From NCBI RefSeq assembly GCF_013385175.1, contig NZ_JABZEO010000010.1, forward strand, positions 1 through 64,000: a stretch of 64,000 bases of DNA, given 5' to 3'. The DNA is from Allochromatium humboldtianum. GTDB taxonomy: Bacteria; Pseudomonadota; Gammaproteobacteria; Chromatiales; Chromatiaceae. Shown here in pieces: positions 51,567-60,293 of the stretch (position 1 is the stretch's first letter; each line of letters starts with the position of its first letter). The notes beneath the pieces are model-generated. The model did not search any database and was not told the origin of the DNA. It saw only the letters and a list, made by a program, of their open reading frames with translations. Position numbers and translations under genes: made by a program.

Positions 51567-51588
51567 AATATGCGCTTAATCAAATATT
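51567..51588. promoter_or_regulatory. Operator/promoter candidate for the ars operon
   Basis: An AT-rich stretch in front of the second arsR. It has the inverted repeat AATAT-N12-ATATT and a nearby direct repeat of GCGCTT (51558 and 51572), inside an otherwise GC-rich region. The position fits an ArsR-controlled promoter. Confidence 0.45.
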
Positions 51589-51634
51589 ATCCGGCAGCAT
51601 CAGCCACAGTCGCCCGGTTACGCCGATTCGCCCC

Positions 51635-51958
51635 ATGCTCGACCACCAAGCCTTCTTCGACGCCCTCGCCGATCCCATTCGCCGCCGCATCCTGGCCAGG
51701 CTGCTGGAGGCCGACGAACTGTGCGTCTGTGATCTGCACAGCACGCTCGATGCGCCCCAGCCAAAAGTCTCGCGTCATCTGGCCGTGCTGCGCGGGGCGA
51801 ATCTGGTCCTGGCCCGGCGCGACGGCACCTGGATGCGCTATCGCCTCCATCCGCAACTGCCGGCCTGGGCGCTGCGCATTTTGATGCACATGCGCGATGG
51901 GATGGAGAGCGAACCGATCGCGCCCGCGCCATCCGTCTGTGAAAGCTGTGAGTCCTGA
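51635..51958 (+). CDS. arsR: ArsR repressor, classical type
   Basis: A 107-residue winged-helix repressor with the standard As(III) site in the recognition-helix region, DELCVCDLHS, followed by KVSRHLAVLRGANLV. The tail adds two more Cys (VCESCES). It heads the operon arsR-arsC-acr3-arsD-arsA and probably represses it from the AT-rich region just upstream. Confidence 0.93.
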   Translation: MLDHQAFFDALADPIRRRILARLLEADELCVCDLHSTLDAPQPKVSRHLAVLRGANLVLARRDGTWMRYRLHPQLPAWALRILMHMRDGMESEPIAPAPSVCESCES

Positions 51959-52023
51959 TCACCGACCGAGACCCAGCGCCGTTCAATCCCATCGCCCTCC
52001 AGTCAGCTTGCGAGAACTCACGC

Positions 52024-52458
52024 ATGAACACAGCCCCCAAAACCGTCCTGGTCCTCTGCACCGGCAATTCCTGCCGCTCGCAGATGGCCGAAGTCCTGCT
52101 CAACCATGATCTGGCCGGCCAGGTGCGCGCCCTGTCGGCCGGCACCCGGCCTCAGCCCAAGGTCGCGGATGGCGCCATCGCGGCGCTGCAAGCGCTCGGC
52201 CTGCCGACCGATGACCTGCATCCCAAAGATATCGACGCCGTGCTCGATGAATCCATCGATCTGGTGGTGACGGTCTGCGATAACGCCAAGGAAAGCTGCC
52301 CGGTCTTCCCGCGTCCGGTCAAACAGATCCATCTGCCGTTCCATGACCCGCACGGCGAGCCGCTGGAGTCCTTCATCGCGGTGCGCGACGACATCCGCGC
52401 GCGACTGATTCCAGCCGTGGCTGAAGCGCTGAGTCTCGATCTGGCCCCATCGGAGTAA
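52024..52458 (+). CDS. arsC: Arsenate reductase, thioredoxin-coupled
   Basis: A 144-residue ArsC (LMW-phosphatase fold, pI258 type). The P-loop is LVLCTGNSCRSQMAE and the redox pair is in VCDNAKESCPVF (Cys-x6-Cys). It converts As(V) to As(III) for export by the Acr3 protein encoded 4 nt downstream. Confidence 0.95.
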   Translation: MNTAPKTVLVLCTGNSCRSQMAEVLLNHDLAGQVRALSAGTRPQPKVADGAIAALQALGLPTDDLHPKDIDAVLDESIDLVVTVCDNAKESCPVFPRPVKQIHLPFHDPHGEPLESFIAVRDDIRARLIPAVAEALSLDLAPSE

Positions 52459-52462
52459 ACGC

Positions 52463-53566
52463 ATGTCGGTTCAATGTGAAGTTACCGCCAAACAGGCGGC
52501 CGGTGCCGCCATGAACGTCTTTGAGCGCTGGCTGAGTCTGTGGGTCGCGCTCTGCATCGTCGTGGGGATCGCGCTGGGTCAGTTCCTGCCCGCGCCCTTC
52601 CAGTTCCTCGGTGAACTGGAAGTGGCTCAGGTCAATCTGCCCGTGGGCCTGCTCATCTGGGTCATGATCATCCCGATGCTGATCAAGATCGACTTCGGCG
52701 CCCTGCATCAGGTGCGCGATCACTGGAAGGGCATCGGCGTCACGCTGTTCGTCAACTGGGCGGTCAAGCCGTTCTCGATGGCGCTCCTGGCGTGGCTGTT
52801 CATCCGTGGCCTCTTCGCCAACTGGCTGCCGGCCGAGCAGCTCGATTCCTATGTCGCCGGACTGATCCTGCTCGCCGCCGCGCCCTGCACCGCCATGGTG
52901 TTCGTCTGGAGCCGCCTGACCGGGGGCGATCCCTATTTCACCCTGTCGCAGGTGGCGCTCAACGACGCCATCATGATCGTCGCCTTTGCGCCGATCGTGG
53001 GGCTGCTGCTGGGGCTGTCGGCGATCGTCGTGCCCTGGGACACGCTGCTGATCTCGGTGCTGCTCTATATCGTCATCCCGGTCATCGTCGCGCAGGTCTT
53101 ACGCAAGATCCTGCTGGCCCAGGGGCAGGCGCGCTTCGACGCCGTGCTCGACGCGCTGGGGCACGCCTCGATCGTCGCGTTGCTGCTGACGCTGGTGCTG
53201 CTGTTTGCCTTCCAGGGCGAGCAGATCATCGCCCAGCCGCTGATCATCGCCCTGCTGGCGGCGCCGATCCTGATCCAGGTGTTCTTCAACTCGGCGCTGG
53301 CCTACTGGCTCAACCGCGTCGTCGGCGAGAAGCACAGCGTCGCCTGTCCCTCGGCGCTGATCGGGGCCTCGAACTTCTTCGAGCTGGCGGTGGCGGCAGC
53401 GATTGCGCTGTTCGGCTTCCAGTCCGGCGCGGCGCTCGCCACCGTGGTCGGGGTGCTGATCGAGGTGCCGGTGATGCTGCTGGTGGTGAAGGTGGTCAAC
53501 CGAAGCAAGGGCTGGTATGAGGCCGGCATTCCCATCGATCAGAGATACGCGGAGGAACACAGATGA
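52463..53566 (+). CDS. acr3: Arsenite efflux permease Acr3
   Basis: A 367-residue ten-helix BART-superfamily transporter of the ACR3 family. Family signatures are IWVMIIPMLIKIDFGAL, the conserved Cys in LLAAAPCTAMVFVWSRLTGG and KHSVACPSALIGASNFFELA. Expels As(III), possibly energised through ArsA. The stop overlaps arsD (ATGA). An inner Met (MNVFERW) at 52511 is an alternative start. Confidence 0.95.
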   Translation: MSVQCEVTAKQAAGAAMNVFERWLSLWVALCIVVGIALGQFLPAPFQFLGELEVAQVNLPVGLLIWVMIIPMLIKIDFGALHQVRDHWKGIGVTLFVNWAVKPFSMALLAWLFIRGLFANWLPAEQLDSYVAGLILLAAAPCTAMVFVWSRLTGGDPYFTLSQVALNDAIMIVAFAPIVGLLLGLSAIVVPWDTLLISVLLYIVIPVIVAQVLRKILLAQGQARFDAVLDALGHASIVALLLTLVLLFAFQGEQIIAQPLIIALLAAPILIQVFFNSALAYWLNRVVGEKHSVACPSALIGASNFFELAVAAAIALFGFQSGAALATVVGVLIEVPVMLLVVKVVNRSKGWYEAGIPIDQRYAEEHR

Positions 53567-53943
53567 AAACACTCGAAATCTTCGACCCGGCCATGTGCTG
53601 CTCGACCGGCGTCTGCGGCGTCGACGTCGATCCGGCCCTGGTGCAGTGTCAGGCCGATCTGCTGTGGCTGGCCGAACAGGGGGTGCGGGTCGACCGTCAC
53701 AACCTGTCGCAGAATCCACAGGCGTTCACGGCCAATCCGGCGGTGATCGCGGCGATGGAGGCCGGCATGGAGTGTCTGCCGCTGACCCTGATCGATGGCC
53801 GGATCATCGCCCGCGGCGCCTATCTGTCACGCGCCGAGCTGGCCGAACAGCTCGGTCTGAGTGCGACCCTGCAGAACGCCAATCCCTTCCGGGTTCAGGC
53901 CGGCGGCGAAGGGTGCTGCAAACCGGGCAGCGGGTGCTGCTGA
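53563..53943 (+). CDS. arsD: Arsenic metallochaperone ArsD
   Basis: A 126-residue ArsD. The As(III)-binding triad Cys12-Cys13-Cys18 is in FDPAMCCSTGVCG. The thioredoxin-like fold follows, and the C-terminal vicinal pairs are GCCKPGSGCC. Delivers arsenite to ArsA, whose gene overlaps its stop by one base (TGATG). Confidence 0.95.
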   Translation: MKTLEIFDPAMCCSTGVCGVDVDPALVQCQADLLWLAEQGVRVDRHNLSQNPQAFTANPAVIAAMEAGMECLPLTLIDGRIIARGAYLSRAELAEQLGLSATLQNANPFRVQAGGEGCCKPGSGCC

Positions 53944-55691
53944 TGGCGCTTCCGGACACCCGAACCCGCCATCTCTTCTTCACCGGCAAGGGCGGCGTGG
54001 GCAAGACCTCGCTCGCCTGCGCCACCGGACTGGCGCTGGCCGATGCGGGCCGGCGCGTGCTGCTGGTGAGCACCGACCCCGCGTCCAATCTGGATGACGT
54101 GCTCGGGGTCGCGCTCGGCCAGGCGCCGACCGCCATCCCCGGCGCGCCGGGTCTGTTCGCCCTCAACATCGACCCCGAGGCGGCGGCGCGTGAATATCGT
54201 GAGCGCATGGTCGCGCCCTATCGGGGCCTGCTGCCGGCGGCGGCCATCGCCAGCATGGAGGAGCAATTCTCGGGCGCCTGCACGGTGGAGATCGCGGCCT
54301 TCGACGAGTTCTCCAAGCTGCTCGGCGCGCCGGAGGCAACGGCTGACTTCGACCATGTCCTCTTCGACACCGCCCCTACCGGTCATACCCTGCGCCTGTT
54401 GACCCTGCCCTCGGCCTGGAGCGAGTTCATCGGCTCGGCGACCGGCGGCGCCTCCTGCCTCGGACCACTCGCCGGACTGGAGCAGCAGAAGGCGCTCTAT
54501 GCCGCGACTCTGGCGCGTCTCTCCGACCCCGCTGAAACCAGTCTGGTGCTGGTCAGCCGTCCCGAAGCCGCCGCGCTGCGCGAGGCCGAGCGCACCCGTG
54601 GCGAGCTGGAGGCGCTGGGCGTGCGTAATCTGCATCTGGCGCTCAATGGCGTGCTCGACGCCGGGGACTCGGATGACCCCGTCGCTCGGGCGATGGCGCA
54701 ACGCGGGCTGGCGGCACTGGCTGAAATGCCGGCTGGTCTCAGTCAGCTCCCCGTGACCACCACACCCCTGCTGCCGATCGCCACGCTGGGACTCGCGGCC
54801 CTGCGTCGTCTGGCCGATCCGGAGGCCGCCGGCCCGATCCCGGTCGCGGCGGAATCCGACTGTGAATGCCCGGAACGGATCGCCGGCCTGCTCGATACGC
54901 TGGCGAGCCAAGGTCACGGCGTGATCCTGACCATGGGCAAGGGCGGCGTCGGCAAGACCACTCTGGCGGCGGCCCTGGCGCTTGGGCTGGCCCAACGCGG
55001 TCATCCGGTGCATCTGTCCACCACCGACCCGGCCGCGCATGTGGCCGAGGCCATCGGGTCGGGCGTGCCGAACCTGACCGTCAGCCGCATCGACCCGGAG
55101 GCTGAGGTCGCCGCCTACCGGGCCGAGGTGCTGGAAACGGCCGGCGCCGGACTGGACGCCAACGGCCGCGCCCTGCTGGAGGAAGACCTGCGCTCGCCCT
55201 GCACCGAGGAGATCGCGGTGTTTCGCGCCTTCGCCCGCGCGGTCGACGGCGGCCGGGACAGTTTCGTCGTGCTCGACACTGCGCCCACCGGGCACACCCT
55301 GCTGCTGCTCGACGCCGCCGAGGCTTATCATCGCGAGGTCAGCCGCACCCAGGGCGAGCTGCCCGAATCGGTGCGCCGTCTGCTGCCGCGTCTGCGCGAT
55401 CCGGCGTTCTGCCGGGTGCTGATCGTGACGCTCGCCGAGGCCACGCCGGTGATCGAGGCCGAGCGTCTGGCCGCTGATCTCCAGCGGGCGGGCATCGAAC
55501 CCTATGGTTGGGTCATCAACCAGAGTCTCCAGACCAGCGGCACGCGCCATCCGGTGCTCGCCCAGCGGCGCGCGGCTGAGGCTGAGTTCATCCGCCGCGT
55601 GAGTGAGGTTCCGGGACGCCTCAGCGTCCTGGCGCCCTGGGTGATGGAGCCGCCGGTGGGCGTGGAGGGATTGGGCCGGCTACTGAAGTGA
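53943..55691 (+). CDS. arsA: Arsenite-stimulated ATPase ArsA
   Basis: A 582-residue tandem ATPase with A1 and A2 halves. P-loops GKGGVGKTS (residue about 15) and GKGGVGKTT (about 335) each have a DTAPTGHTL signature. Metalloid Cys are visible in SGACTVEIAAF, GGASCLG and RSPCTEEIAVF. It would bind the cytoplasmic side of the arsenite permease and energise export. Last gene of the ars operon. Confidence 0.95.
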   Translation: MALPDTRTRHLFFTGKGGVGKTSLACATGLALADAGRRVLLVSTDPASNLDDVLGVALGQAPTAIPGAPGLFALNIDPEAAAREYRERMVAPYRGLLPAAAIASMEEQFSGACTVEIAAFDEFSKLLGAPEATADFDHVLFDTAPTGHTLRLLTLPSAWSEFIGSATGGASCLGPLAGLEQQKALYAATLARLSDPAETSLVLVSRPEAAALREAERTRGELEALGVRNLHLALNGVLDAGDSDDPVARAMAQRGLAALAEMPAGLSQLPVTTTPLLPIATLGLAALRRLADPEAAGPIPVAAESDCECPERIAGLLDTLASQGHGVILTMGKGGVGKTTLAAALALGLAQRGHPVHLSTTDPAAHVAEAIGSGVPNLTVSRIDPEAEVAAYRAEVLETAGAGLDANGRALLEEDLRSPCTEEIAVFRAFARAVDGGRDSFVVLDTAPTGHTLLLLDAAEAYHREVSRTQGELPESVRRLLPRLRDPAFCRVLIVTLAEATPVIEAERLAADLQRAGIEPYGWVINQSLQTSGTRHPVLAQRRAAEAEFIRRVSEVPGRLSVLAPWVMEPPVGVEGLGRLLK

Positions 55692-55846
55692 GACGACGGC
55701 ACGAGCGCCGGGCCGGCCAGTGGCCCGAGCGCTTCCGGACATCGTCCGACAGGTCGAGCGCCTCATCGAAGCGCAGTCCACCCACGTCGGATGCCAGGCC
55801 CTGCCGCCTGTGAGGTCCGGGCACGGTTCCGATGTCGGGCGACAGT

Positions 55847-56350
55847 TCAGCGAACCGGCGCCATGCCGGTCCGGGCCAACACGCGATCACAGGACCAGGG
55901 ACCGGCGCCGGCCAGCAGCACATAGAGCGCCCCGAGCAGCATGGCCCAATCGGTGCGCGTCTCGTGCGCGAAGCTCCAGAATCCATAGCGATCCAGGGGA
56001 CGGACATGGAAGATCAGCCAGTCGGAGCCGATCAGGATCGGCGCCTTGGTCGTCAGGATGGCGACGATCATGATGACGATCAGCGGAACCGCCGCGTAGC
56101 GGCTGAACAGCCCGATCAGGATCAGGGCGCCGCACAGCAATTCGACCACGCCGACGAACGGCCCCATGGCCTCGGGCCAGGGAATACCGATGCGCGTGAA
56201 GCGTCCGGCCCCGAGCAGTTCGGGAAAGACCAGCTTTTGCCAGCCCTCCAGGACGAAGACCCCGGCCAGCATCAGCCGGATCAGAAGCGCCAAGGGCGAC
56301 TGTCCGGGCGAAAACCACCAGGGATGCGTCAGAAAGGTCGGTATCCGCAT
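55847..56350 (-). CDS. DoxX-family membrane protein
   Basis: A 167-residue four-helix protein of the DoxX/DoxD family (LALLIRLMLAGVFVLEGWQK, then GPFVGVVELLCGALILIGL). Members include the thiosulfate:quinone oxidoreductase subunit DoxD as well as many of unknown role. It lies convergent to arsA and 6 nt downstream of an unknown gene on the same strand. Confidence 0.87.
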   Translation of the reverse strand: MRIPTFLTHPWWFSPGQSPLALLIRLMLAGVFVLEGWQKLVFPELLGAGRFTRIGIPWPEAMGPFVGVVELLCGALILIGLFSRYAAVPLIVIMIVAILTTKAPILIGSDWLIFHVRPLDRYGFWSFAHETRTDWAMLLGALYVLLAGAGPWSCDRVLARTGMAPVR

Positions 56351-56356
56351 CTCGTT

Positions 56357-56833
56357 TTACCTCGTTGCCTCGATCAGAGCGTCTGCGCCGAGACATTCCC
56401 CCAGTGCGGCCCGCGTCCGCTGGGCCAGGAAGTCGCCCGAGAGACGCCGCTCGGCGAACAGCAGATTGTGATGGGCCGCCTGGTCCAGATAGAGCACATC
56501 TGCCGGTTCCGGAGCAAAGGGGCGGCGGCTGACGCGGGCGATCCGTCCCAGGTTCACGCCACGCCCGTCGTCGAGCAACAGCAGATGCGGGGTCAGGCCG
56601 CGCGCCGGATCGGGACGCGGGAAGTCGATCACGCCGAGCAACTCATAGGGCGTGCCGCTCAGATGCACGCTGAGCTGGATGGCGCTCTCGACCAGCTCGA
56701 CCAGATAGACCGTCTCGCCGACGGCGGCGCGCAGACGCTCGACCTGCCGCTGATAGTCGGCCGATGGCCACAGGTCTTCACCCATCCGATCAGCGTCCGA
56801 CGGTCGATCCGTATCGTGCGATGTTGGGCTCAT
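56357..56833 (-). CDS. Hypothetical protein (158 aa)
   Basis: I do not recognise this protein. It is soluble, with no signal, and shows a small beta-rich core (ETVYLVELVESAIQLSVHLS, then TPHLLLLDDGRGVNLGRIAR) and an Asp-Gln-Ala-Ala-His-His segment (VLYLDQAAHHNLLFAERRL). No Cys cluster except one near the end. It is probably co-transcribed with DoxX, whose start is 6 nt away. Confidence 0.7.
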   Translation of the reverse strand: MSPTSHDTDRPSDADRMGEDLWPSADYQRQVERLRAAVGETVYLVELVESAIQLSVHLSGTPYELLGVIDFPRPDPARGLTPHLLLLDDGRGVNLGRIARVSRRPFAPEPADVLYLDQAAHHNLLFAERRLSGDFLAQRTRAALGECLGADALIEATR

Positions 56834-56860
56834 GCCGGACAGGCTCCAGGGGTTCGGCGC

Positions 56861-58000
56861 TCAGTTCGCCGTCAGGCCACGCCAGGCCGCGATGAGTGCC
56901 GCCGCCACTGTATCGAGTTCAGCCTCCGTTGTCTCCGCGCCCAGGCTCAGACGCACGGTTCCAAGCGCCTGCGCCGGCTCTACTCCCATGGCCGCCAGCA
57001 CACCACTGATCGTCGTTTCACCCGCGTGACAGGCCGAGCCGATGGACGCGGCCAGGTTCGGTGTATGGGCCAGCAGTTCGCGCCCGGTGACACGGGGGAA
57101 GGCGAGGCTCAGGGTATTGGGCAGGCGCGCCTCAGGATGGCCATTGAGCCCGAGACCGGGGATGGCGGCGGCCAACTGGGCATGGAGCCGATCACGCTGA
57201 GACCGGAGACGTTCGCTGAGGGCCGGCAGACGCTCCGCCGCCAGACGTGCCGCCGCGCCGAGTCCGACGGCATAGGCCAGGTTCTCGGTGCCGGGCCGAA
57301 GGCCCCCTTCCTGTCCGGCCCCATGCAGGATGGGCGTGAGCGGCGTACCAGCACGCCGGTAGAGTGCGCCGATCCCCTTGGGGGCCTGGAATTTATGACC
57401 GGCCAGCGTCAGCAGGTCCACACCCAAGGCGTTCACGTCCACCGGGATCTTGCCGACCGACTGGGCCGCGTCGACATGGAAGAGCGCGCCCTGTGATCGG
57501 GCCGGCGCCGCCAGCTCGGTGATCGGCTGGAGAGTGCCGACCTCGTTGTTGGCGTGCATGATCGACACCAGCACCGTATCCGGGCGCAGGGCGCGGGCGA
57601 GATCGGCCGGATCGACCCGTCCGTGGCCATCGACGGGCAGACGGCTGACTTCCCAGCCGCTCGCCGCCAGATGGGCCAGCGGCTGGACCACCGAGGGGTG
57701 CTCGACCGCGCTGGTGATGAGATGCCGACCGCGCGCCTTGAGCGCCTGAGCCGCGCCGAGCAACGCCAGATTGTTGGACTCGGTGGCGGACGCGGTGAAC
57801 AGGATCTCGTCGGGGGTCGCGCCGATCAACGCGGCCACCGCCGCGCGTGCCTGGTCGAGCGCGGTGCGTGCCGCCCGTCCGAAAGGATGATCGCTCGCAG
57901 GATTACCGAAGCGCTCATACAGCCAGGGCCGCATGGCCTCCAGGACGCTGGGGGCGATCGGGGTGGTGGCGTTGTGATCCAGGTAGACAAGCGGCGGCAT
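56861..58000 (-). CDS. Cysteine desulfurase (NifS/IscS type)
   Basis: A 379-residue class V aminotransferase fold. PLP Lys is in LLTLAGHKFQAPKGIGALY, preceded by HVDAAQSVGKI, and catalytic Cys in GSACHAGE. The Cys loop resembles group II/IscS-like short forms with His after Cys. Releases sulfur from cysteine as a persulfide. No isc or suf scaffold genes are present, so it may serve the sulfur-transfer proteins encoded next to it. Confidence 0.9.
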   Translation of the reverse strand: MPPLVYLDHNATTPIAPSVLEAMRPWLYERFGNPASDHPFGRAARTALDQARAAVAALIGATPDEILFTASATESNNLALLGAAQALKARGRHLITSAVEHPSVVQPLAHLAASGWEVSRLPVDGHGRVDPADLARALRPDTVLVSIMHANNEVGTLQPITELAAPARSQGALFHVDAAQSVGKIPVDVNALGVDLLTLAGHKFQAPKGIGALYRRAGTPLTPILHGAGQEGGLRPGTENLAYAVGLGAAARLAAERLPALSERLRSQRDRLHAQLAAAIPGLGLNGHPEARLPNTLSLAFPRVTGRELLAHTPNLAASIGSACHAGETTISGVLAAMGVEPAQALGTVRLSLGAETTEAELDTVAAALIAAWRGLTAN

Positions 58001-58006
58001 GGCGGC

Positions 58007-59179
58007 TCAGCCCAAGGCCTGAACGAGATCCGCGATCAGGTCATCGGGATCTTCCAGTCCGACCGACAGACGCAGCAGGCTGTCCGAGATCCCGCGCCGC
58101 GCGCGTTCCTCGGGCGGCAGTCCATGATGGGTGGTGGTGCTGGGTTGAGTGACCAGACTCTCGGCACCGCCCAGCGAGGGGGCCAGGGCAAACAGCCGCA
58201 GCCGATCGGCGACCTGGCTGGCGGCGGCGCCGTCGCCGGCGATCTCCAAAGCCAGCATGCCGCCAAAGCCGTGCATCTGACGGGCGGCCAACGCATGACC
58301 CGGATGCTGGGGAAGACCGGGGTAGAGCACGCGCTTCACCCGTGGATGAAGTGCCATGGCCTCGGCAATGGCCAGCGCCGCGGCATTCTGTGCCTGCACC
58401 CGCACCACCAGACTGCGCAGGCTGCGGGCCAGTAGCGCGGCGGTCTCGGGCGCGGGGGTGGAACCCAGGTTCTTGCGCCACGGCCAGACGGCCTCGATCA
58501 GCGCCTTGGAGCCCATCAGGGCGCCGGCGGTCAGGTCACTGTGGCCACCGAGATATTTGGTCGCGCTGTGGACGACCAGATCGGCTCCCAGGGCGAGCGG
58601 TTGCTGGTTGACCGGGGAGGCGAAGGTGTTGTCCACCACCAGGAGGGCCTTATGGGCATGCACCCGCGCGGCGATGGCGGCGAGGTCGAAGATCTCCAGG
58701 GTCGGATTGCTCGGGGTCTCCAGGAAGACCAGCCGCGCGCCCGCCGCGAGCAACCCGTCGAGCCGGTCCAGCTCCTGGCCGAGGATCAGGTGCGTCGGGA
58801 GGCCGAGCTGGGGCAACTGGGCGCCGATCAGCTCCAGGGTGCCGCCGTAGGCATCGCCGATGCAGACGATGCCGTCACGTCCGAGGGCGAGGAAGGTCGC
58901 CGCCTCGGCCGCCATGCCGGAGCCAAAGGCGAGCGCCGCCTCGGCGCCTTCCAGGGCCGCGAGCTTGGTCTCCAGCGACTGAATCGTCGGATTCAGACCA
59001 TAGCGGGTGTAGAGACTGCCGGCCGCGCGTCCTTCAACGACATCGAGCAGGGCCTGTGTCGAGTGGAAGGCGAAGGTGGTGGTGGTATAGATCGGCGTGT
59101 GCGGGCTGCCGTGGGCATCGGTCAGCTCGCCGGCATGGACACAGAGGGTAGCCAGAGCGGTGGTTTGGGAATCGGGCAT
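58007..59179 (-). CDS. Cystathionine gamma-synthase/lyase-type PLP enzyme
   Basis: A 390-residue Cys/Met-metabolism PLP enzyme. It has YTRYGLNPTIQSLETKLAAL, SGMAAEAATFL, FLETPSNPTLEI, VDNTFASP and PLP Lys in VHSATKYLGGHSD. The C-terminal domain has HPGHALAARQMHGFGGML and SLGGAESLVTQPSTTTH. Synthase, lyase and methionine-gamma-lyase roles cannot be separated by eye. The ATG at 59179 has a GGAGAACC ribosome site. Paired with the cysteine desulfurase 6 nt downstream, it could supply cysteine or mobilise its sulfur. Confidence 0.9.
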   Translation of the reverse strand: MPDSQTTALATLCVHAGELTDAHGSPHTPIYTTTTFAFHSTQALLDVVEGRAAGSLYTRYGLNPTIQSLETKLAALEGAEAALAFGSGMAAEAATFLALGRDGIVCIGDAYGGTLELIGAQLPQLGLPTHLILGQELDRLDGLLAAGARLVFLETPSNPTLEIFDLAAIAARVHAHKALLVVDNTFASPVNQQPLALGADLVVHSATKYLGGHSDLTAGALMGSKALIEAVWPWRKNLGSTPAPETAALLARSLRSLVVRVQAQNAAALAIAEAMALHPRVKRVLYPGLPQHPGHALAARQMHGFGGMLALEIAGDGAAASQVADRLRLFALAPSLGGAESLVTQPSTTTHHGLPPEERARRGISDSLLRLSVGLEDPDDLIADLVQALG

Positions 59180-59254
59180 GGGCGTGGTTCTCCGGTGAGC
59201 GGCGGCGGGCAACGGCCGGCGGGGGCTGGACGCCACCGCCGATTGCATCGAGCT

Positions 59255-59773
59255 TCAGAAGATCAGGATGTTGGCGAAGCCCTTGGACTGATAGCCGATC
59301 TGCGAAACGAAGGTGTTACCGACAAAGGCGATGCCGGGCAGCAGGGTCTTGCGATCCAATTCCAGCAGTCGCGCGGCTATCGAGCAGGCTTCCATCCGGA
59401 CCCCAGGCTTGGCCAGCAGTGTCTGTATCTGCGCCGCGATGGCCTCGTAATGGGGTTCGTGATCGAGCGGCACATCGGTGTGGTCGGTTGAGATCAGGGC
59501 CAGCGAAGGACCACGGAAGGTCAAGACCATCTCGGGTTTGACGCCCTGACGTTGCAAGTCCTCATACGTCTCATCCATCACCTTGAGGTACAGCGCCAGC
59601 TTGGCCGGGTCGCCCATATTGATGTCCCAGACGACACGGCCGACCTCGACACCGCGCAGAGCTTCGGCGTCATCGGGTTTTTCGGCGAGTGCGAGACCCG
59701 GCAGCGTCAGCCAGACGGCGCCCAGCAGGACCAGCGCACGGATTGATAGGACGCTGAGTTGAGCGGATTTCAT
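59255..59773 (-). CDS. Exported DsrE-family protein
   Basis: A 172-residue protein with a signal peptide (LSIRALVLLGAVWLTLPGLALA) and a DsrE/F-like fold (VEVGRVVWDINMGDPAKLALYL, later RMEACSIAARLLELDRKTLLPGI). One mature Cys in MEACSIAA corresponds to the reactive position in this family. DsrE-type proteins carry sulfur, but the exported relatives are poorly understood. The ATG at 59773 (MKSAQLSV) is preferred. Confidence 0.82.
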   Translation of the reverse strand: MKSAQLSVLSIRALVLLGAVWLTLPGLALAEKPDDAEALRGVEVGRVVWDINMGDPAKLALYLKVMDETYEDLQRQGVKPEMVLTFRGPSLALISTDHTDVPLDHEPHYEAIAAQIQTLLAKPGVRMEACSIAARLLELDRKTLLPGIAFVGNTFVSQIGYQSKGFANILIF

Positions 59774-59841
59774 AGCGGGGGTTCTCCTTTGGTGGGCTGT
59801 CATTGACATCTTGTTGTGTCATGGCCGATTCGGTGACGGCA

Positions 59842-60198
59842 TCAGAAGGTCAGCACCTTGTCGCTGTCGGCCACCCATTCGGCCAGGGCGGCCATGGTCG
59901 AGGACTCGGCGCCCTCGAAATAGGGGTGGTTCTTGTAGAGACCGCAGCGTGCCATGCAGGTACCGCAGACCTGAACCGGCACCCCGCGTTCGATCAGCGC
60001 CTTGAGCATGGCGGAGAGATCCTGGTCGTAGCCTTCGGGCGGACGGCAGACGTCGCGCGCCAGATCGACGGAATCGTTCATCAGAAACAGCCGCACGTCC
60101 TGCCCCTGATCGACCAGGGTGCCGGCCAGACGCAGGGCGTTCCAGGTGACGTCGGTGCTGTCGTAGGGCTCGCGGTTGAGAATGATCAAAATCGTCAT
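59842..60198 (-). CDS. Cytoplasmic DsrE/F-like sulfur carrier
   Basis: A 118-residue DsrE-fold protein (ILIILNREPYDSTDVTWNALRLA, then VRLFLMNDSVDLA) with a Cys-rich reactive loop PVQVCGTCMARCGL. It resembles YchN/DsrE small sulfur carriers. It is paired with the exported homologue downstream. An in-frame extension of the upstream VTT gene ends 2 nt before this start. Confidence 0.87.
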   Translation of the reverse strand: MTILIILNREPYDSTDVTWNALRLAGTLVDQGQDVRLFLMNDSVDLARDVCRPPEGYDQDLSAMLKALIERGVPVQVCGTCMARCGLYKNHPYFEGAESSTMAALAEWVADSDKVLTF

Positions 60199-60200
60199 GG

Positions 60201-60293
60201 TTACTCCGGATGGATGGAAAAATCGGGTTGATCAGGCCGGACGCGCAGCGGCTCACCCGGCTCCAGGCGGTCTTTGAGCGCGTCCACGTCGAT
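60201..60293 (-). other. In-frame coding-like extension after the VTT amber stop
   Basis: After the TAG of the VTT gene (60294-60296) the same frame continues for 30 codons (VDALKDRLEPGEPLRVRPDQ within it) to a TAA 2 nt before the DsrE-like ATG. It could be read-through, a recent nonsense mutation, or a separate tiny peptide from a GTG at 60287. The CCGGAG ribosome site of the next gene lies inside it. Confidence 0.5.
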